Positions 35,039 through 43,941 of a DNA stretch of 64,000 bases are shown in pieces. Origin of the DNA: W0P28-013 sp051878315 (lineage in GTDB: Bacteria > Bacteroidota > Bacteroidia > Bacteroidales > Paludibacteraceae); contig JBJEJW010000007.1 in the NCBI GenBank assembly GCA_051878315.1, forward strand, positions 1 through 64,000. The letters are read 5' to 3'. The notes under the pieces are model-generated. The model made no database searches. It saw only the letters and a program-made list of their open reading frames with translations, and was not told the origin of the DNA. How positions within the stretch are numbered: the stretch's first letter is position 1; the number at the start of each line of letters is the position of its first letter. Both the position numbers and the translations under genes were made by a program.

Positions 35039-35120
35039 TAATAGTTTGACCTTTGATTATAACACGAAGGAATCCTTGTATCGGCCGATATGAGGATTTT
35101 TTGTTAAAAACTTTAGATAT

Positions 35121-36071
35121 ATGGGATTATTCGGATTGTTTAGTAAAGAAAAAAAACAGGTGCTCGACCAAGGATTGCAAAAAACCAAAGAGGGTGTTTT
35201 TGCGAAATTGGCACGCGCTGTTGCCGGCAAATCAAAAGTGGACGACGATGTGCTTGATGGATTGGAAGAAGCATTGATAACGTCGGATGTGGGTGTCGAA
35301 ACAACACTGAACATTATAGAACGCATCGAAAAACGCGTGGCGCGTGACAAATATGTCAACACTTCGGAATTGAATGCCATCCTGCGTGAAGAAGTTGTGG
35401 CTTTGCTTACCGAAAACGAGCATGGAGAACAAAGTGATTTTGCAGCGCCGCTACCGGCTAAACCGTATGTTATTATGGTTGTCGGCGTAAATGGTGTTGG
35501 TAAAACAACGACCATAGGCAAGTTGGCTTATCAGTACAAAAAAGCCGGCAAAAAAGTCTATTTGGGTGCCGCCGATACCTTTCGGGCTGCTGCCGTCGAA
35601 CAGTTGTGCATTTGGGGCGAACGCGTGGGTGTGCCTGTGGTCAAACAAAAAATGGGTGCCGACCCCGCTTCGGTGGCTTACGACACGCTGATGTCTGCCA
35701 AAGCCAACGATGCCGATGTGGTACTGATCGATACAGCCGGACGCTTGCACAATAAAGTCAATCTGATGAACGAATTGACAAAAATACGTAATGTGATGAG
35801 CAAGGTGATTCCCGATACGCCACACGAGGTGTTGCTGGTGCTCGATGGCTCGACGGGACAGAACGCATTTGAACAGGCTAAACAATTTACGAAAGCAACG
35901 CAGGTAACGTCGTTGGCTATCACCAAATTAGACGGTACGGCCAAAGGCGGCGTAGTTATCGGTATTTCCGATCAATTTAAAATTCCGGTTAAATACATCG
36001 GCTTGGGCGAAGGAATGGAACATTTGCAAGTGTTCGACAAGTCGGAATTTGTCGATTCGTTGTTGGGCTGA
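35121..36071 (+). CDS. ftsY: Signal recognition particle receptor
   Basis: A 316-residue SRP GTPase that docks ribosome-SRP complexes at the membrane. The N-terminal helical bundle (about residues 20-90) precedes the GTPase: G1 VVGVNGVGKTTTIGKLA (about 119-135), DTFRAAAVEQL (about 152-162), DTAGR (about 203), TKLDGTAKGG (about 272-281) and a GLGE...L closing segment. The acidic N-terminal A domain is nearly absent, as in many Bacteroidetes. Its TGA overlaps the rimO ATG by one base. Confidence 0.96.
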   Translation: MGLFGLFSKEKKQVLDQGLQKTKEGVFAKLARAVAGKSKVDDDVLDGLEEALITSDVGVETTLNIIERIEKRVARDKYVNTSELNAILREEVVALLTENEHGEQSDFAAPLPAKPYVIMVVGVNGVGKTTTIGKLAYQYKKAGKKVYLGAADTFRAAAVEQLCIWGERVGVPVVKQKMGADPASVAYDTLMSAKANDADVVLIDTAGRLHNKVNLMNELTKIRNVMSKVIPDTPHEVLLVLDGSTGQNAFEQAKQFTKATQVTSLAITKLDGTAKGGVVIGISDQFKIPVKYIGLGEGMEHLQVFDKSEFVDSLLG

Positions 36072-37369
36072 TGGCTATGTTAGTGGATTTTATCACGTTG
36101 GGTTGTTCCAAGAATTTGGTCGATTCCGAACATCTGATGCGGCAGTTGGCGGCGGTTGGTTACCGTGTACGCCATGACGCGCCCAATCCCGATGGCGATA
36201 TTATAGTGGTAAATACTTGCGGTTTTATCGGCGATGCCAAAGAAGAGAGTATCAATATGATATTGCAGTGTGCTCGGCGCAAACAACAACACAAACTGAA
36301 AAAACTATTTGTGATGGGATGCTTGTCGGAGCGTTATCTGAAAGAGTTGCAGATGGAAATCCCTGAAGTGGATAAATTTTACGGTAAATTCAATTACAAC
36401 GAACTTGTGGCTGACCTTGGCAAACAGTTTCGTGCCGATTTACAACTCGAACGTGTACAAACGACACCGGCGCACTATGCATACGTCAAAATCTCGGAAG
36501 GGTGCAATCGGTTTTGTTCCTATTGTGCTATTCCACTGATTACGGGGCGACATCGAAGTCGATCGATGGATGACATCGAGCAAGAGGTGCGCTGGCTGAC
36601 GGCGCAAGGCGTGAAAGAGTTTCAGATTATTGCACAAGATTTGTCATATTACGGTATGGACTTGTACAAAACGCTGAAATTGCCGGAGTTGATAGAACGG
36701 TTGGCCGATATTCAGGGTGTCGAATGGCTGCGTTTACACTATGCTTATCCTGCGCAGTTTCCGTATGATGTATTGCGTGTTATGCGCGAACGTCCCAATG
36801 TGTGCAACTATTTGGACATTGCGCTGCAACATATTTCGGATAATATGTTGACCAAAATGCGCCGACATATTACGAAAGCACAAACCTATGCATTGCTGCA
36901 ACGTTTCCGCGACGAGGTGCCCGATATTCACTTACGCACCACTTTGCTGCTGGGGCATCCGGGCGAAACGGAGGCCGATGTTGAAGAACTAAAAACGTTT
37001 GTGCGCGACATACGTTTCGAACGATTGGGAGCTTTCGCCTATTCCGACGAAGATGGAACGTTTGCCAATAAAAACTACACTGATGACATTCCTTTCGAAG
37101 TGAAACAGGCGCGTGTCGATGAAATAATGTCGATACAAGAATCTATAGCCGGCGAAATTAATGCTACGAAAGTTGGACGCGAACTGCGCGTCGTAATCGA
37201 CCGGCGTGAAGGCGATTATTTTGTGGGACGCACCGAATACGATTCGCCCGAAGTAGATGGCGAAGTCTTGATTGCAGCAACCGACAATAATCACGTACAA
37301 ATCGGCGAATTTTACAACGTCAAAGTAGATAACGCCGACACATTCGACTTATTTGCACATTTATTGTAA
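36071..37369 (+). CDS. rimO: Ribosomal protein S12 methylthiotransferase
   Basis: A 432-residue radical SAM enzyme that adds a methylthio group to an aspartate of ribosomal protein S12. The N-terminal UPF0004 domain has cysteines in TLGCSKNLVDSE, NTCGFIGDAKEES and VMGCLSERY for one Fe-S cluster. The radical SAM motif is CNRFCSYCAIP (about residues 145-155). A TRAM domain ends the protein. The LGCSKNLVDSEH start and G-F-I-G after NTC distinguish RimO from MiaB. Translation is probably coupled to ftsY through the ATGA-like overlap. Confidence 0.95.
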   Translation: MAMLVDFITLGCSKNLVDSEHLMRQLAAVGYRVRHDAPNPDGDIIVVNTCGFIGDAKEESINMILQCARRKQQHKLKKLFVMGCLSERYLKELQMEIPEVDKFYGKFNYNELVADLGKQFRADLQLERVQTTPAHYAYVKISEGCNRFCSYCAIPLITGRHRSRSMDDIEQEVRWLTAQGVKEFQIIAQDLSYYGMDLYKTLKLPELIERLADIQGVEWLRLHYAYPAQFPYDVLRVMRERPNVCNYLDIALQHISDNMLTKMRRHITKAQTYALLQRFRDEVPDIHLRTTLLLGHPGETEADVEELKTFVRDIRFERLGAFAYSDEDGTFANKNYTDDIPFEVKQARVDEIMSIQESIAGEINATKVGRELRVVIDRREGDYFVGRTEYDSPEVDGEVLIAATDNNHVQIGEFYNVKVDNADTFDLFAHLL

Positions 37370-37435
37370 GGTGTTTGGTAGTTTGCAAAAAAAAGTGTAA
37401 CTTGCACCGATTTTCAGATAATTTCGATTGAACGT

Positions 37436-37714
37436 ATGGCAAAAGGAAAAGGAATACAAGCAGAGTTGGCACGCGCACTCGGCATCTCGCAAAAAGAAGC
37501 GATGCTGAAATTGAACGTTTTTGTCGAAGAGATTGATGCGCAGTTGCAAAATGGAAAACAAATAGCATTTTTAGGAGTCGGTGTGCTCGAAACACGAAAA
37601 CGCGAAGCGCGTTCCGTAGTAAATCCGGCTACCAAAGAACGCGTCTTGTTGCCCGAACGTATGGCGCCGGCTTTTCGCGTTTCGGGAACATTCAAAGAAA
37701 AACTCAAATCGTAG
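37436..37714 (+). CDS. HU/IHF-family DNA-binding protein
   Basis: A 92-residue protein of the HU/IHF fold (QAELARALGISQKEAMLKLN, then GKQIAFLGVGVLETRKREAR, then NPATKERVLLPERMAPAFRVS). It lacks the exact RNPxTG arm and has NPATKERV instead. It should be a nucleoid architectural protein. It is only 4 nt from the HU-LysM fusion gene downstream, so the two are probably made together. Confidence 0.92.
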   Translation: MAKGKGIQAELARALGISQKEAMLKLNVFVEEIDAQLQNGKQIAFLGVGVLETRKREARSVVNPATKERVLLPERMAPAFRVSGTFKEKLKS

Positions 37715-37718
37715 GCGC

Positions 37719-38825
37719 ATGGGAAAAGAAAAAATTAATCAGCAGGATTTAATCAACTTATTGGCCGAACACGGTGCTTTCGCCACCAAAACCGAGGCAG
37801 CGCGTTTTTTGAATGCGTTGCAGGAGGTTTTTCAGAAAACATTGTTGACCGAAAAGGTGGTAAAATTGAATGGTGTCGGAACATTCCGCTTGCAGTGGGT
37901 CGAGCCGCGACGCAGTGTCGATGTACGTACAGGCGAAGCCATAAACATCGCCGGGCACGATAAATTGGCATTCGTGGCCGATGCGGCTTTGAAAGATGCG
38001 CTCGGAACACCGGCCGACACCGAAAAAGAACCCAAAGAAAAACCGCTGCAAAAATTGACGGAACAGGCCAATGAAATTAAAGATATATTGTCCGAAATCA
38101 ACGACGTCGAAAGCGTTGCACCAACCGATGGTAATGATCATCAGCAACAACCATCAGATTCGACTCCCGATACAACTAAGAGCGTAATTGCATCGGAAAT
38201 TCCGAGCATTACCGACTCTCCGAACGAACCGGCCCAAACACCTACGGACGAACAGCAGGCGTTGATAAAAGCGATTGTTGATAATGCCGTTCGTACACCA
38301 CAGCCCAAGAAAAAAAGCCATGCGTGGGTATGGATTCTCGTAACGATATTGTTATTATTGGGCGCTGGTATCGCATCATCGTTCTATTTCTACGGCGATA
38401 TTATACGCACTTGGTGCGAAGGCCGATGGACAGATGTGCGCGAGTGGGTTGATGATTGTATCGAGCGATTTGCGCCCGACGAACAACCGGCGCCGACCGA
38501 AATAATTGATCCGCAGGCCGTGCAACCCGATACAGTATCGGCATTACCGTTCGACTCGATGCGCGTGTACGACCATATTGTCGCAACCGAGCGCATTGTC
38601 AAAGGCATACATTTGGCGCAGTTGGCGCGAAAATACTATAGCAATACGGAATTTTGGGTTTATATCTACGAAGCCAACAAGTGCATTATGGCGACACCCG
38701 ATGCGTTGGAAGTGGGCATGTTGATACGGATTCCGGCATTAGATGCGCGTCTTGTCGATGCCACCGATACGGCTGCCATCACTTACGCACATCGACTTGG
38801 GCAGGCTTATATAAGCGGCGAATAA
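37719..38825 (+). CDS. HU-domain protein fused to a membrane helix and a C-terminal LysM-like domain
   Basis: A 368-residue protein with an unusual plan. Residues 1-90 are an HU/IHF domain (INQQDLINLLAEHGAFATKT, FLNALQEVFQKTL, VKLNGVGTFRL). Residues 95-200 are an acidic, Pro/Thr-rich linker. Residues about 204-228 are a membrane helix (WVWILVTILLLLGAGIASSF). After a second linker, residues about 290-350 look like a LysM domain (HLAQLARKYYSNTEFWVYIY, then GMLIRIP). The HU end should lie in the cytoplasm and the LysM in the periplasm, so the protein could tie DNA to the peptidoglycan. HU-SPOR fusions are known in Bacteroidetes; this is a LysM variant of that idea. Confidence 0.85.
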   Translation: MGKEKINQQDLINLLAEHGAFATKTEAARFLNALQEVFQKTLLTEKVVKLNGVGTFRLQWVEPRRSVDVRTGEAINIAGHDKLAFVADAALKDALGTPADTEKEPKEKPLQKLTEQANEIKDILSEINDVESVAPTDGNDHQQQPSDSTPDTTKSVIASEIPSITDSPNEPAQTPTDEQQALIKAIVDNAVRTPQPKKKSHAWVWILVTILLLLGAGIASSFYFYGDIIRTWCEGRWTDVREWVDDCIERFAPDEQPAPTEIIDPQAVQPDTVSALPFDSMRVYDHIVATERIVKGIHLAQLARKYYSNTEFWVYIYEANKCIMATPDALEVGMLIRIPALDARLVDATDTAAITYAHRLGQAYISGE

Positions 38826-38838
38826 TATTAAAATTAAC

Positions 38839-38866
38839 AAAAAGAATCCGGCGACGGATTCTTTTT
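38839..38866 (+). terminator. Terminator after the HU-LysM gene
   Basis: AAAAAGAATCCG, loop GCGA, CGGATTCTTTTT: a perfect 12-bp stem with T-run, 13 nt after the stop codon. Confidence 0.9.
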
Positions 38867-38921
38867 GTGTGTACAAAAGTTAAATACTTGCGATTTTACA
38901 ATTTTTTAACGCGATTGATAG

Positions 38922-38951
38922 TTTGAATTTTAACATAAAACATTAACTTTG
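38922..38951 (+). promoter_or_regulatory. Bacteroidetes-type promoter of the Bat operon
   Basis: TTTG at 38922-38925, 18 nt, TAACTTTG at 38944-38951, 47 nt before the moxR ATG. The genes from moxR to batE follow with short gaps or overlaps, so this is the likely promoter for all eight. Confidence 0.75.
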
Positions 38952-38998
38952 CAGTTGCATTATGTTAACGTTTTAATTTTGGACCAAACAATTTTTAT

Positions 38999-39994
38999 AT
39001 GGATCAGGTAGTTGATATCAGAGAATTGAACGAGCGTATCGAACGTCGCAGTGCGTTTGTCGATGCGTTGATGATGGGAATGAATCAAACCATTGTCGGA
39101 CAGAAACATTTGGTAGAATCGTTACTCATCGGCCTTTTGTCGGATGGTCATATTTTGCTCGAAGGTGTTCCCGGATTGGCAAAAACGTTGGCCATTAAAA
39201 CCCTTGCACAACTGATTGATGCTGATTTTAGTCGCATACAGTTTACACCGGATTTGTTGCCTGCCGATGTAGTCGGTACACTGATTTACAGCCAAAAAAC
39301 CGACGAATTTTCGGTAAAAAAAGGCCCCGTGTTTGCCAACTTCGTTTTGGCCGACGAGATAAATCGTGCGCCGGCCAAAGTGCAGAGTGCGTTGCTCGAA
39401 GCGATGCAGGAACGTCAAGTTACCATTGGCGAAGAAACATTCGATTTGCCTAAACCTTTTTTGGTGATGGCCACACAAAACCCGATTGAGCAAGAAGGCA
39501 CCTATCCGCTGCCCGAAGCGCAAGTCGATCGTTTTATGCTGAAAGTGGTGGTGAATTATCCGCAAAAAGAGGAAGAAAAACTGATTTTGCGCCAAAATAT
39601 GAGCGCCGCACAACCAATCGGCAAACCGATATTGAAGTTGCAAGACATTTTGGAGGCACGCGAAGTGGTACGCGAGGTTTATATGGACGAAAAAATTGAA
39701 CGTTATATCGTCGATATTGTGTTTGCAACGCGTTATCCCGAAGAATATGGCTTGAAAGACCTGAAAAATATGATTTCGTTTGGCGGTTCGCCACGCGCAT
39801 CTATCAGTTTGGCGTTGGCCGCACGCGCTTATGCTTTTATCAAACGGCGTGGTTATGTCATTCCCGAAGACGTGCGTGCTGTAGCCTACGACGTGTTGCG
39901 CCACCGCATCGGGTTGAGTTACGAAGCCGAAGCCAACAATATGACATCGGAAGAGATAATCAACGAAGTATTGAATGCGGTAGAAGTACCTTAA
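38999..39994 (+). CDS. MoxR-type AAA+ ATPase
   Basis: A 331-residue ATPase of the MoxR family: Walker A LLEGVPGLAKTLAIKT (about residues 47-62), Walker B VLADEINRAPAKVQSALLEA (about 117-136), sensor 1 MATQNPIEQEGTYPLPEAQ (about 157-175). MoxR proteins are chaperone-like and act with VWA-domain proteins, here BatA and BatB encoded downstream. It is the first gene of the aerotolerance operon. Confidence 0.95.
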   Translation: MDQVVDIRELNERIERRSAFVDALMMGMNQTIVGQKHLVESLLIGLLSDGHILLEGVPGLAKTLAIKTLAQLIDADFSRIQFTPDLLPADVVGTLIYSQKTDEFSVKKGPVFANFVLADEINRAPAKVQSALLEAMQERQVTIGEETFDLPKPFLVMATQNPIEQEGTYPLPEAQVDRFMLKVVVNYPQKEEEKLILRQNMSAAQPIGKPILKLQDILEAREVVREVYMDEKIERYIVDIVFATRYPEEYGLKDLKNMISFGGSPRASISLALAARAYAFIKRRGYVIPEDVRAVAYDVLRHRIGLSYEAEANNMTSEEIINEVLNAVEVP

Positions 39995-40016
39995 AACAAC
40001 AAGCGAGGTATAACTG

Positions 40017-40892
40017 ATGGAAACGAGCGAATTGTTGCAGAAAGTGCGTCGTGTCGAGATTAAGACACGCGGTTTGTCGCGCAATATTTTTGCAGGTGAA
40101 TATCACTCTGCATTCAAGGGGCGCGGTATGACTTTTTCGGAAGTTCGCGAATATCAATATGGCGACGATGTACGCAATATTGATTGGAACGTAACGGCAC
40201 GTTTCCGCCGGCCTTATGTGAAAGTATTCGAAGAAGAACGCGAACTGACCGTTATGCTGCTTGTCGATGTATCGGCAAGTCTGGATTTTGGCTCGGGCAA
40301 CTGCCTGAAACGCGATGTGATGACCGAAATGGCAGCTACATTGGCTTTCTCGGCCATGCTGAATAATGATAAAATAGGCGCTCTTTTCTTTACCGACAAA
40401 ATCGAAAAATACATTCCGCCACAAAAAGGTAGAAAACACATTCTGTATATCATACGCGAATTACTCAATTTCGAACCTCAAAGTCGGCGTACAGACATGG
40501 CATTTGCATTGCGACACTTCACCAACGTAGTCAAAAAACGATGCACGGCATTCCTGATTTCCGATTTTTTAGATACCAAACCCTACGATGACGAATTGCT
40601 GATAGCAAGTCGCAAACATGATGTGATAGTTTTGCGCGTGTACGACCGTCGCGAAGCAGAATTGCCGTCGGTTGGATTGATGAAAGTGAAAGATGCCGAA
40701 ACCGGCGAGCGTATTTGGATTGATACCGACGACCGTCGCTGGCGCATGATGTATAAAAATTTATGGGACGAATCGCGCTTGCGTCTGCAACGCCTGAAAC
40801 TGAAAGCCGGCATCGATGCTGTGGCGGTGGACGTCAGCCAAGACGATTATGTACGCGCTTTGATGGGGTTGTTTAAACAACGAGGGAAATGA
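40017..40892 (+). CDS. DUF58 protein of the aerotolerance operon
   Basis: A 291-residue soluble protein with the DUF58 signature (GRGMTFSEVREYQYGDDVRN and IDWNVTARFRRPYVKVFEEE, about residues 37-76) followed by a VWA-like half (LLVDVSASLDFGSG, about 81-94). It lies 22 nt behind moxR and its last codons overlap the next start (ATGA). It is part of the MoxR-DUF58-VWA module; the biochemical role is unsettled. Confidence 0.93.
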   Translation: METSELLQKVRRVEIKTRGLSRNIFAGEYHSAFKGRGMTFSEVREYQYGDDVRNIDWNVTARFRRPYVKVFEEERELTVMLLVDVSASLDFGSGNCLKRDVMTEMAATLAFSAMLNNDKIGALFFTDKIEKYIPPQKGRKHILYIIRELLNFEPQSRRTDMAFALRHFTNVVKKRCTAFLISDFLDTKPYDDELLIASRKHDVIVLRVYDRREAELPSVGLMKVKDAETGERIWIDTDDRRWRMMYKNLWDESRLRLQRLKLKAGIDAVAVDVSQDDYVRALMGLFKQRGK

Positions 40893-41872
40893 AAAAACAA
40901 TTTGTAATAGCCACTATATGTGCATTGATGTGTGGTAGCATTGCAGCACAGCCAATTACGGTGTCGGCTGTCATGGATTCGACCATTTTGTTGGTTGGCG
41001 AACAGACACGACTGACGTTTACAGTTGTGCAAGCGCGCGACAAACACGTGCAAGCACCTGTATTTTCGGATACGATTGTAACGGGACTCGAAATCGTAGA
41101 ACGTCTGCCGCTCGATACGCAGTTGGCCGACGACGGTTTGTTACGTGTCAGCCAAAGTTACCTGCTGACATCGTTTGACTCGGCACTCTATTTTATTGAC
41201 GCCTTGCCTTTTGCCGATGGCGACGATACGGTGTATTCTGCGCCATTGTCGCTGAAAGTGGTGTCCATTCCGGTCGATACTGCCCAGCACGCTATAGCCG
41301 ACATTAAACCGATATATGCGCCACCGTTCGATTGGCCGTTATTTTGGCTTATAGTGCTGATAATACTCGGAGTGGCAGTGTTGGCTGTTGGCGGATTCTT
41401 TGTTTATCGTTACTTCAAACGACGCGCCCATCAGCCTGCCGAGGCTGCGGAACCGCAGGATTTGCGTCCGGCACACGAAATTGCGTTGGAACGTTTGAAT
41501 GCCATCAAAGAGGAAAAGTTATGGCAACAAAATCGCACCAAAGAGTATCATACGCAACTGACCGATGTGGTGCGCGACTATATAGCCCGTCGTTTTGACA
41601 TTAGTGCCGTGGAACAAACTTCGGCCGAAATTTTGGCGGACATACAGCCCGCGTTAAAAGAGCAAAAAACGGTGTATGCCGATTTGAAAACATTGCTTAC
41701 GACATCCGATTTAGTGAAATTTGCCAAATATAAACCGCTTATCAGCGAAGACGAGAAATCGCTTGCGTTGGCATATCAGTTTGTCGAGGCAACCAAAGAG
41801 GAATCGAGCGCAGATGAAGCCCAAACGGCTGATGCGCCTATTGTAGAATCGTCGAATGAGTCAACAAAATAA
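40889..41872 (+). CDS. Membrane protein of the Bat operon, unnamed
   Basis: A 327-residue protein with a signal peptide (FVIATICALMCGSIAAQ), a periplasmic beta-domain (about residues 20-145), one membrane helix (about 148-172, WLIVLIILGVAVLAVGGFFV) and a cytoplasmic helical domain (ERLNAIKEEKLWQQNRTKEY, DYIARRFDISAVEQTS). The cytoplasmic part resembles the C-terminal region of BatD, so this is a small BatD-like relative. Genes in this place occur between the DUF58 gene and batA in many Bacteroidetes. It overlaps the DUF58 gene by 4 nt. Confidence 0.85.
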   Translation: MKKQFVIATICALMCGSIAAQPITVSAVMDSTILLVGEQTRLTFTVVQARDKHVQAPVFSDTIVTGLEIVERLPLDTQLADDGLLRVSQSYLLTSFDSALYFIDALPFADGDDTVYSAPLSLKVVSIPVDTAQHAIADIKPIYAPPFDWPLFWLIVLIILGVAVLAVGGFFVYRYFKRRAHQPAEAAEPQDLRPAHEIALERLNAIKEEKLWQQNRTKEYHTQLTDVVRDYIARRFDISAVEQTSAEILADIQPALKEQKTVYADLKTLLTTSDLVKFAKYKPLISEDEKSLALAYQFVEATKEESSADEAQTADAPIVESSNESTK

Positions 41873-41881
41873 GGAATCGTT

Positions 41882-42868
41882 ATGTCATTTCAAAATCCGG
41901 AATATTTGTGGTGGTTGCTTGTGCTTATACCTATGATTTTGTGGTATGTGTTCAAGCAGTTTCGCTCGCATGCAAGTTTGCAGATTTCGACGACGGAACC
42001 TTTTCGTAAAATGCCACGTAGCCGCAAACCGTATTGGTTTCATGTGTTGTTTGCCGTGCGTTGCATAGTAGTGATTTTGCTGATAATAGTGGTGGCGCGT
42101 CCGCAGTTGAGTAACCATTTTCAGACAGAAACTGCCGAGGGTATCGACATTATGGTGGCTTTAGATGTGTCGGGCACGATGTTGGCCGAAGACTTGAAGC
42201 CTAACCGTTTGCAGGCGGCCAAAAAAGTGGCGACAGAATTTATTGCCGGTCGTCCGAACGATAATATCGGTTTGGTGGTGTTTTCGGGCGAAAGTTTTAC
42301 GCAATGTCCGCTGACAAGCGATCACTCGGCACTGATAAATTTGTTCAACAGCGTGGAATACGGCATGATAGAAGATGGTACAGCCATCGGCCTTGGGTTA
42401 GCAAACGCGGTCAGTCGCATCAAAGATAGTGAAGCCAAATCGAAAGTTATTATCTTACTGACCGACGGTTCGAACAATGCCGGCGATGTGGCTCCGCGCA
42501 CGGCGGCCGAAATCGCGCAATCATTTGGTGTGCGTGTTTATACTATAGGTGTGGGAACGCGTGGCATGGCGCCTTATCCCTTTCAGACACCTTATGGTGT
42601 GCGGTATCAGAACATTCCGGTCGATATTGACGAAGATATGTTGCGCGAAATAGCCGACATGACAGGCGGTACCTACTTTCGCGCTACGGACAACAGTAAA
42701 CTGAAAGCCATATACGAAGAAATAGATAGGATGGAGAAAACAAAATTACATGTCAATCAGTATAGCAAAAAGAGCGAAGAGTATTTCCCGTTTTTGTTAG
42801 CGGCTTTTGTGCTGCTGGTGTTTGAAATAGTGGTGCGCCATACGCTGTTGCGCAGTTTGCCGATGTAA
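41882..42868 (+). CDS. batA: Aerotolerance protein BatA, VWA domain
   Basis: A 328-residue membrane protein: two N-terminal membrane helices (about residues 8-25 and 55-75), then a VWA domain with a complete MIDAS (ALDVSGTMLAEDL near residue 93, later LLTDGSNNAGDV), then a C-terminal membrane helix (FLLAAFVLLVFEIVV). Bat genes help Bacteroides tolerate air. BatA and BatB are paralogues and lie 48 nt apart. Confidence 0.94.
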   Translation: MSFQNPEYLWWLLVLIPMILWYVFKQFRSHASLQISTTEPFRKMPRSRKPYWFHVLFAVRCIVVILLIIVVARPQLSNHFQTETAEGIDIMVALDVSGTMLAEDLKPNRLQAAKKVATEFIAGRPNDNIGLVVFSGESFTQCPLTSDHSALINLFNSVEYGMIEDGTAIGLGLANAVSRIKDSEAKSKVIILLTDGSNNAGDVAPRTAAEIAQSFGVRVYTIGVGTRGMAPYPFQTPYGVRYQNIPVDIDEDMLREIADMTGGTYFRATDNSKLKAIYEEIDRMEKTKLHVNQYSKKSEEYFPFLLAAFVLLVFEIVVRHTLLRSLPM

Positions 42869-42916
42869 GGTTGAGCATATGTATCTGAAAATGAAAATTA
42901 TAGAAAAGTAGAGGTC

Positions 42917-43939
42917 ATGTTTCGTTTTGCAAATCCATATTATCTTTATTTGTTGTTGATAGTGCCTTTGTTGGTGGCGTTGTTCGTCTATGGGCGCATG
43001 CAGCAGCGTAAACGATTGCGCGTATTTGGCAACCCCGATTTGTTGGCACATTTGATGCCGAATGCGTCAAAATTTCGTCCGCAGGTAAAATTTAGCGTGC
43101 TTATGGTGGCATTGGCGTTAATGATTGTGGCATTGGCGCGTCCGCAGTTCGGTTCCAAATTGCAAACAGTCAAACGGCAAGGTGTCGAAGCCATGATTGT
43201 GCTCGATGTATCAAATTCGATGTTAGCACAAGATGTACAGCCCAATCGCTTGGAGCGAGCTAAACTGATACTATCGAAATTGATTGACCAAATGGTTAAC
43301 GACAAAGTTGGGCTCATCGTCTTTGCGGGCGACGCTTACATTCAACTTCCCATAACTGCCGATGCCGTGTCGGCCAAAATGTTTTTGTCGTCGATACAGA
43401 CCAATCTGGTACCACGTCAAGGTACAGCCATTGGCACAGCCATCGATTTGGCGTTGCGCTCGTTTGGCCCCAACGAAACCGAAGCGGGGCGTACCATCAT
43501 CGTTATTACCGATGGCGAAAATCACGAAGACGATGCGGTTGGCGCAGCCAAATTGGCGCAAGAGCACGGCGTAACGGTACATGTCGTGGGTATGGGAACA
43601 CCCGATGGCACGCCTATACCGGTGAACGGTACTATGAGTTTTCGTAAAGACCGCGATGGCAATGTCGTGGTAACGAAACTGAACGAAGATATGTGTCGAC
43701 GCATAGCCGCTGCCGGCTCGGGCATATATGTTCGCGCCGACAATACCAGCACGGCGCTGAAAGTTGTGTCCGCACAAATCAATAAGATGCAAAAAGGCGA
43801 TTTGGAAACAAAATCGTATGCCGAATACGATGAAAAATTCTATATTTTCGTGTGGATTGCCTTGTTTTTGGTTATCACCGAATATTTTGTGTTCAATCGC
43901 CAAAACAAACAGTTGAACAAAATAAATTGGTTTGATTGA
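42917..43939 (+). CDS. batB: Aerotolerance protein BatB, VWA domain
   Basis: A 340-residue paralogue of BatA with the same plan: two N-terminal helices, a VWA domain with MIDAS residues VLDVSNSMLAQDVQPNRLE (about 94) and VITDGENHEDD, and a C-terminal helix (FYIFVWIALFLVITEYFVF). It probably partners BatA and MoxR at the inner membrane. The batC start lies 2 nt after its stop codon. Confidence 0.94.
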   Translation: MFRFANPYYLYLLLIVPLLVALFVYGRMQQRKRLRVFGNPDLLAHLMPNASKFRPQVKFSVLMVALALMIVALARPQFGSKLQTVKRQGVEAMIVLDVSNSMLAQDVQPNRLERAKLILSKLIDQMVNDKVGLIVFAGDAYIQLPITADAVSAKMFLSSIQTNLVPRQGTAIGTAIDLALRSFGPNETEAGRTIIVITDGENHEDDAVGAAKLAQEHGVTVHVVGMGTPDGTPIPVNGTMSFRKDRDGNVVVTKLNEDMCRRIAAAGSGIYVRADNTSTALKVVSAQINKMQKGDLETKSYAEYDEKFYIFVWIALFLVITEYFVFNRQNKQLNKINWFD

Positions 43940-43941
43940 TT

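Noticed and set aside
39122..40084. 320-codon open frame opposite moxR and the DUF58 gene
   Set aside because: Antisense shadow that crosses two certain genes.
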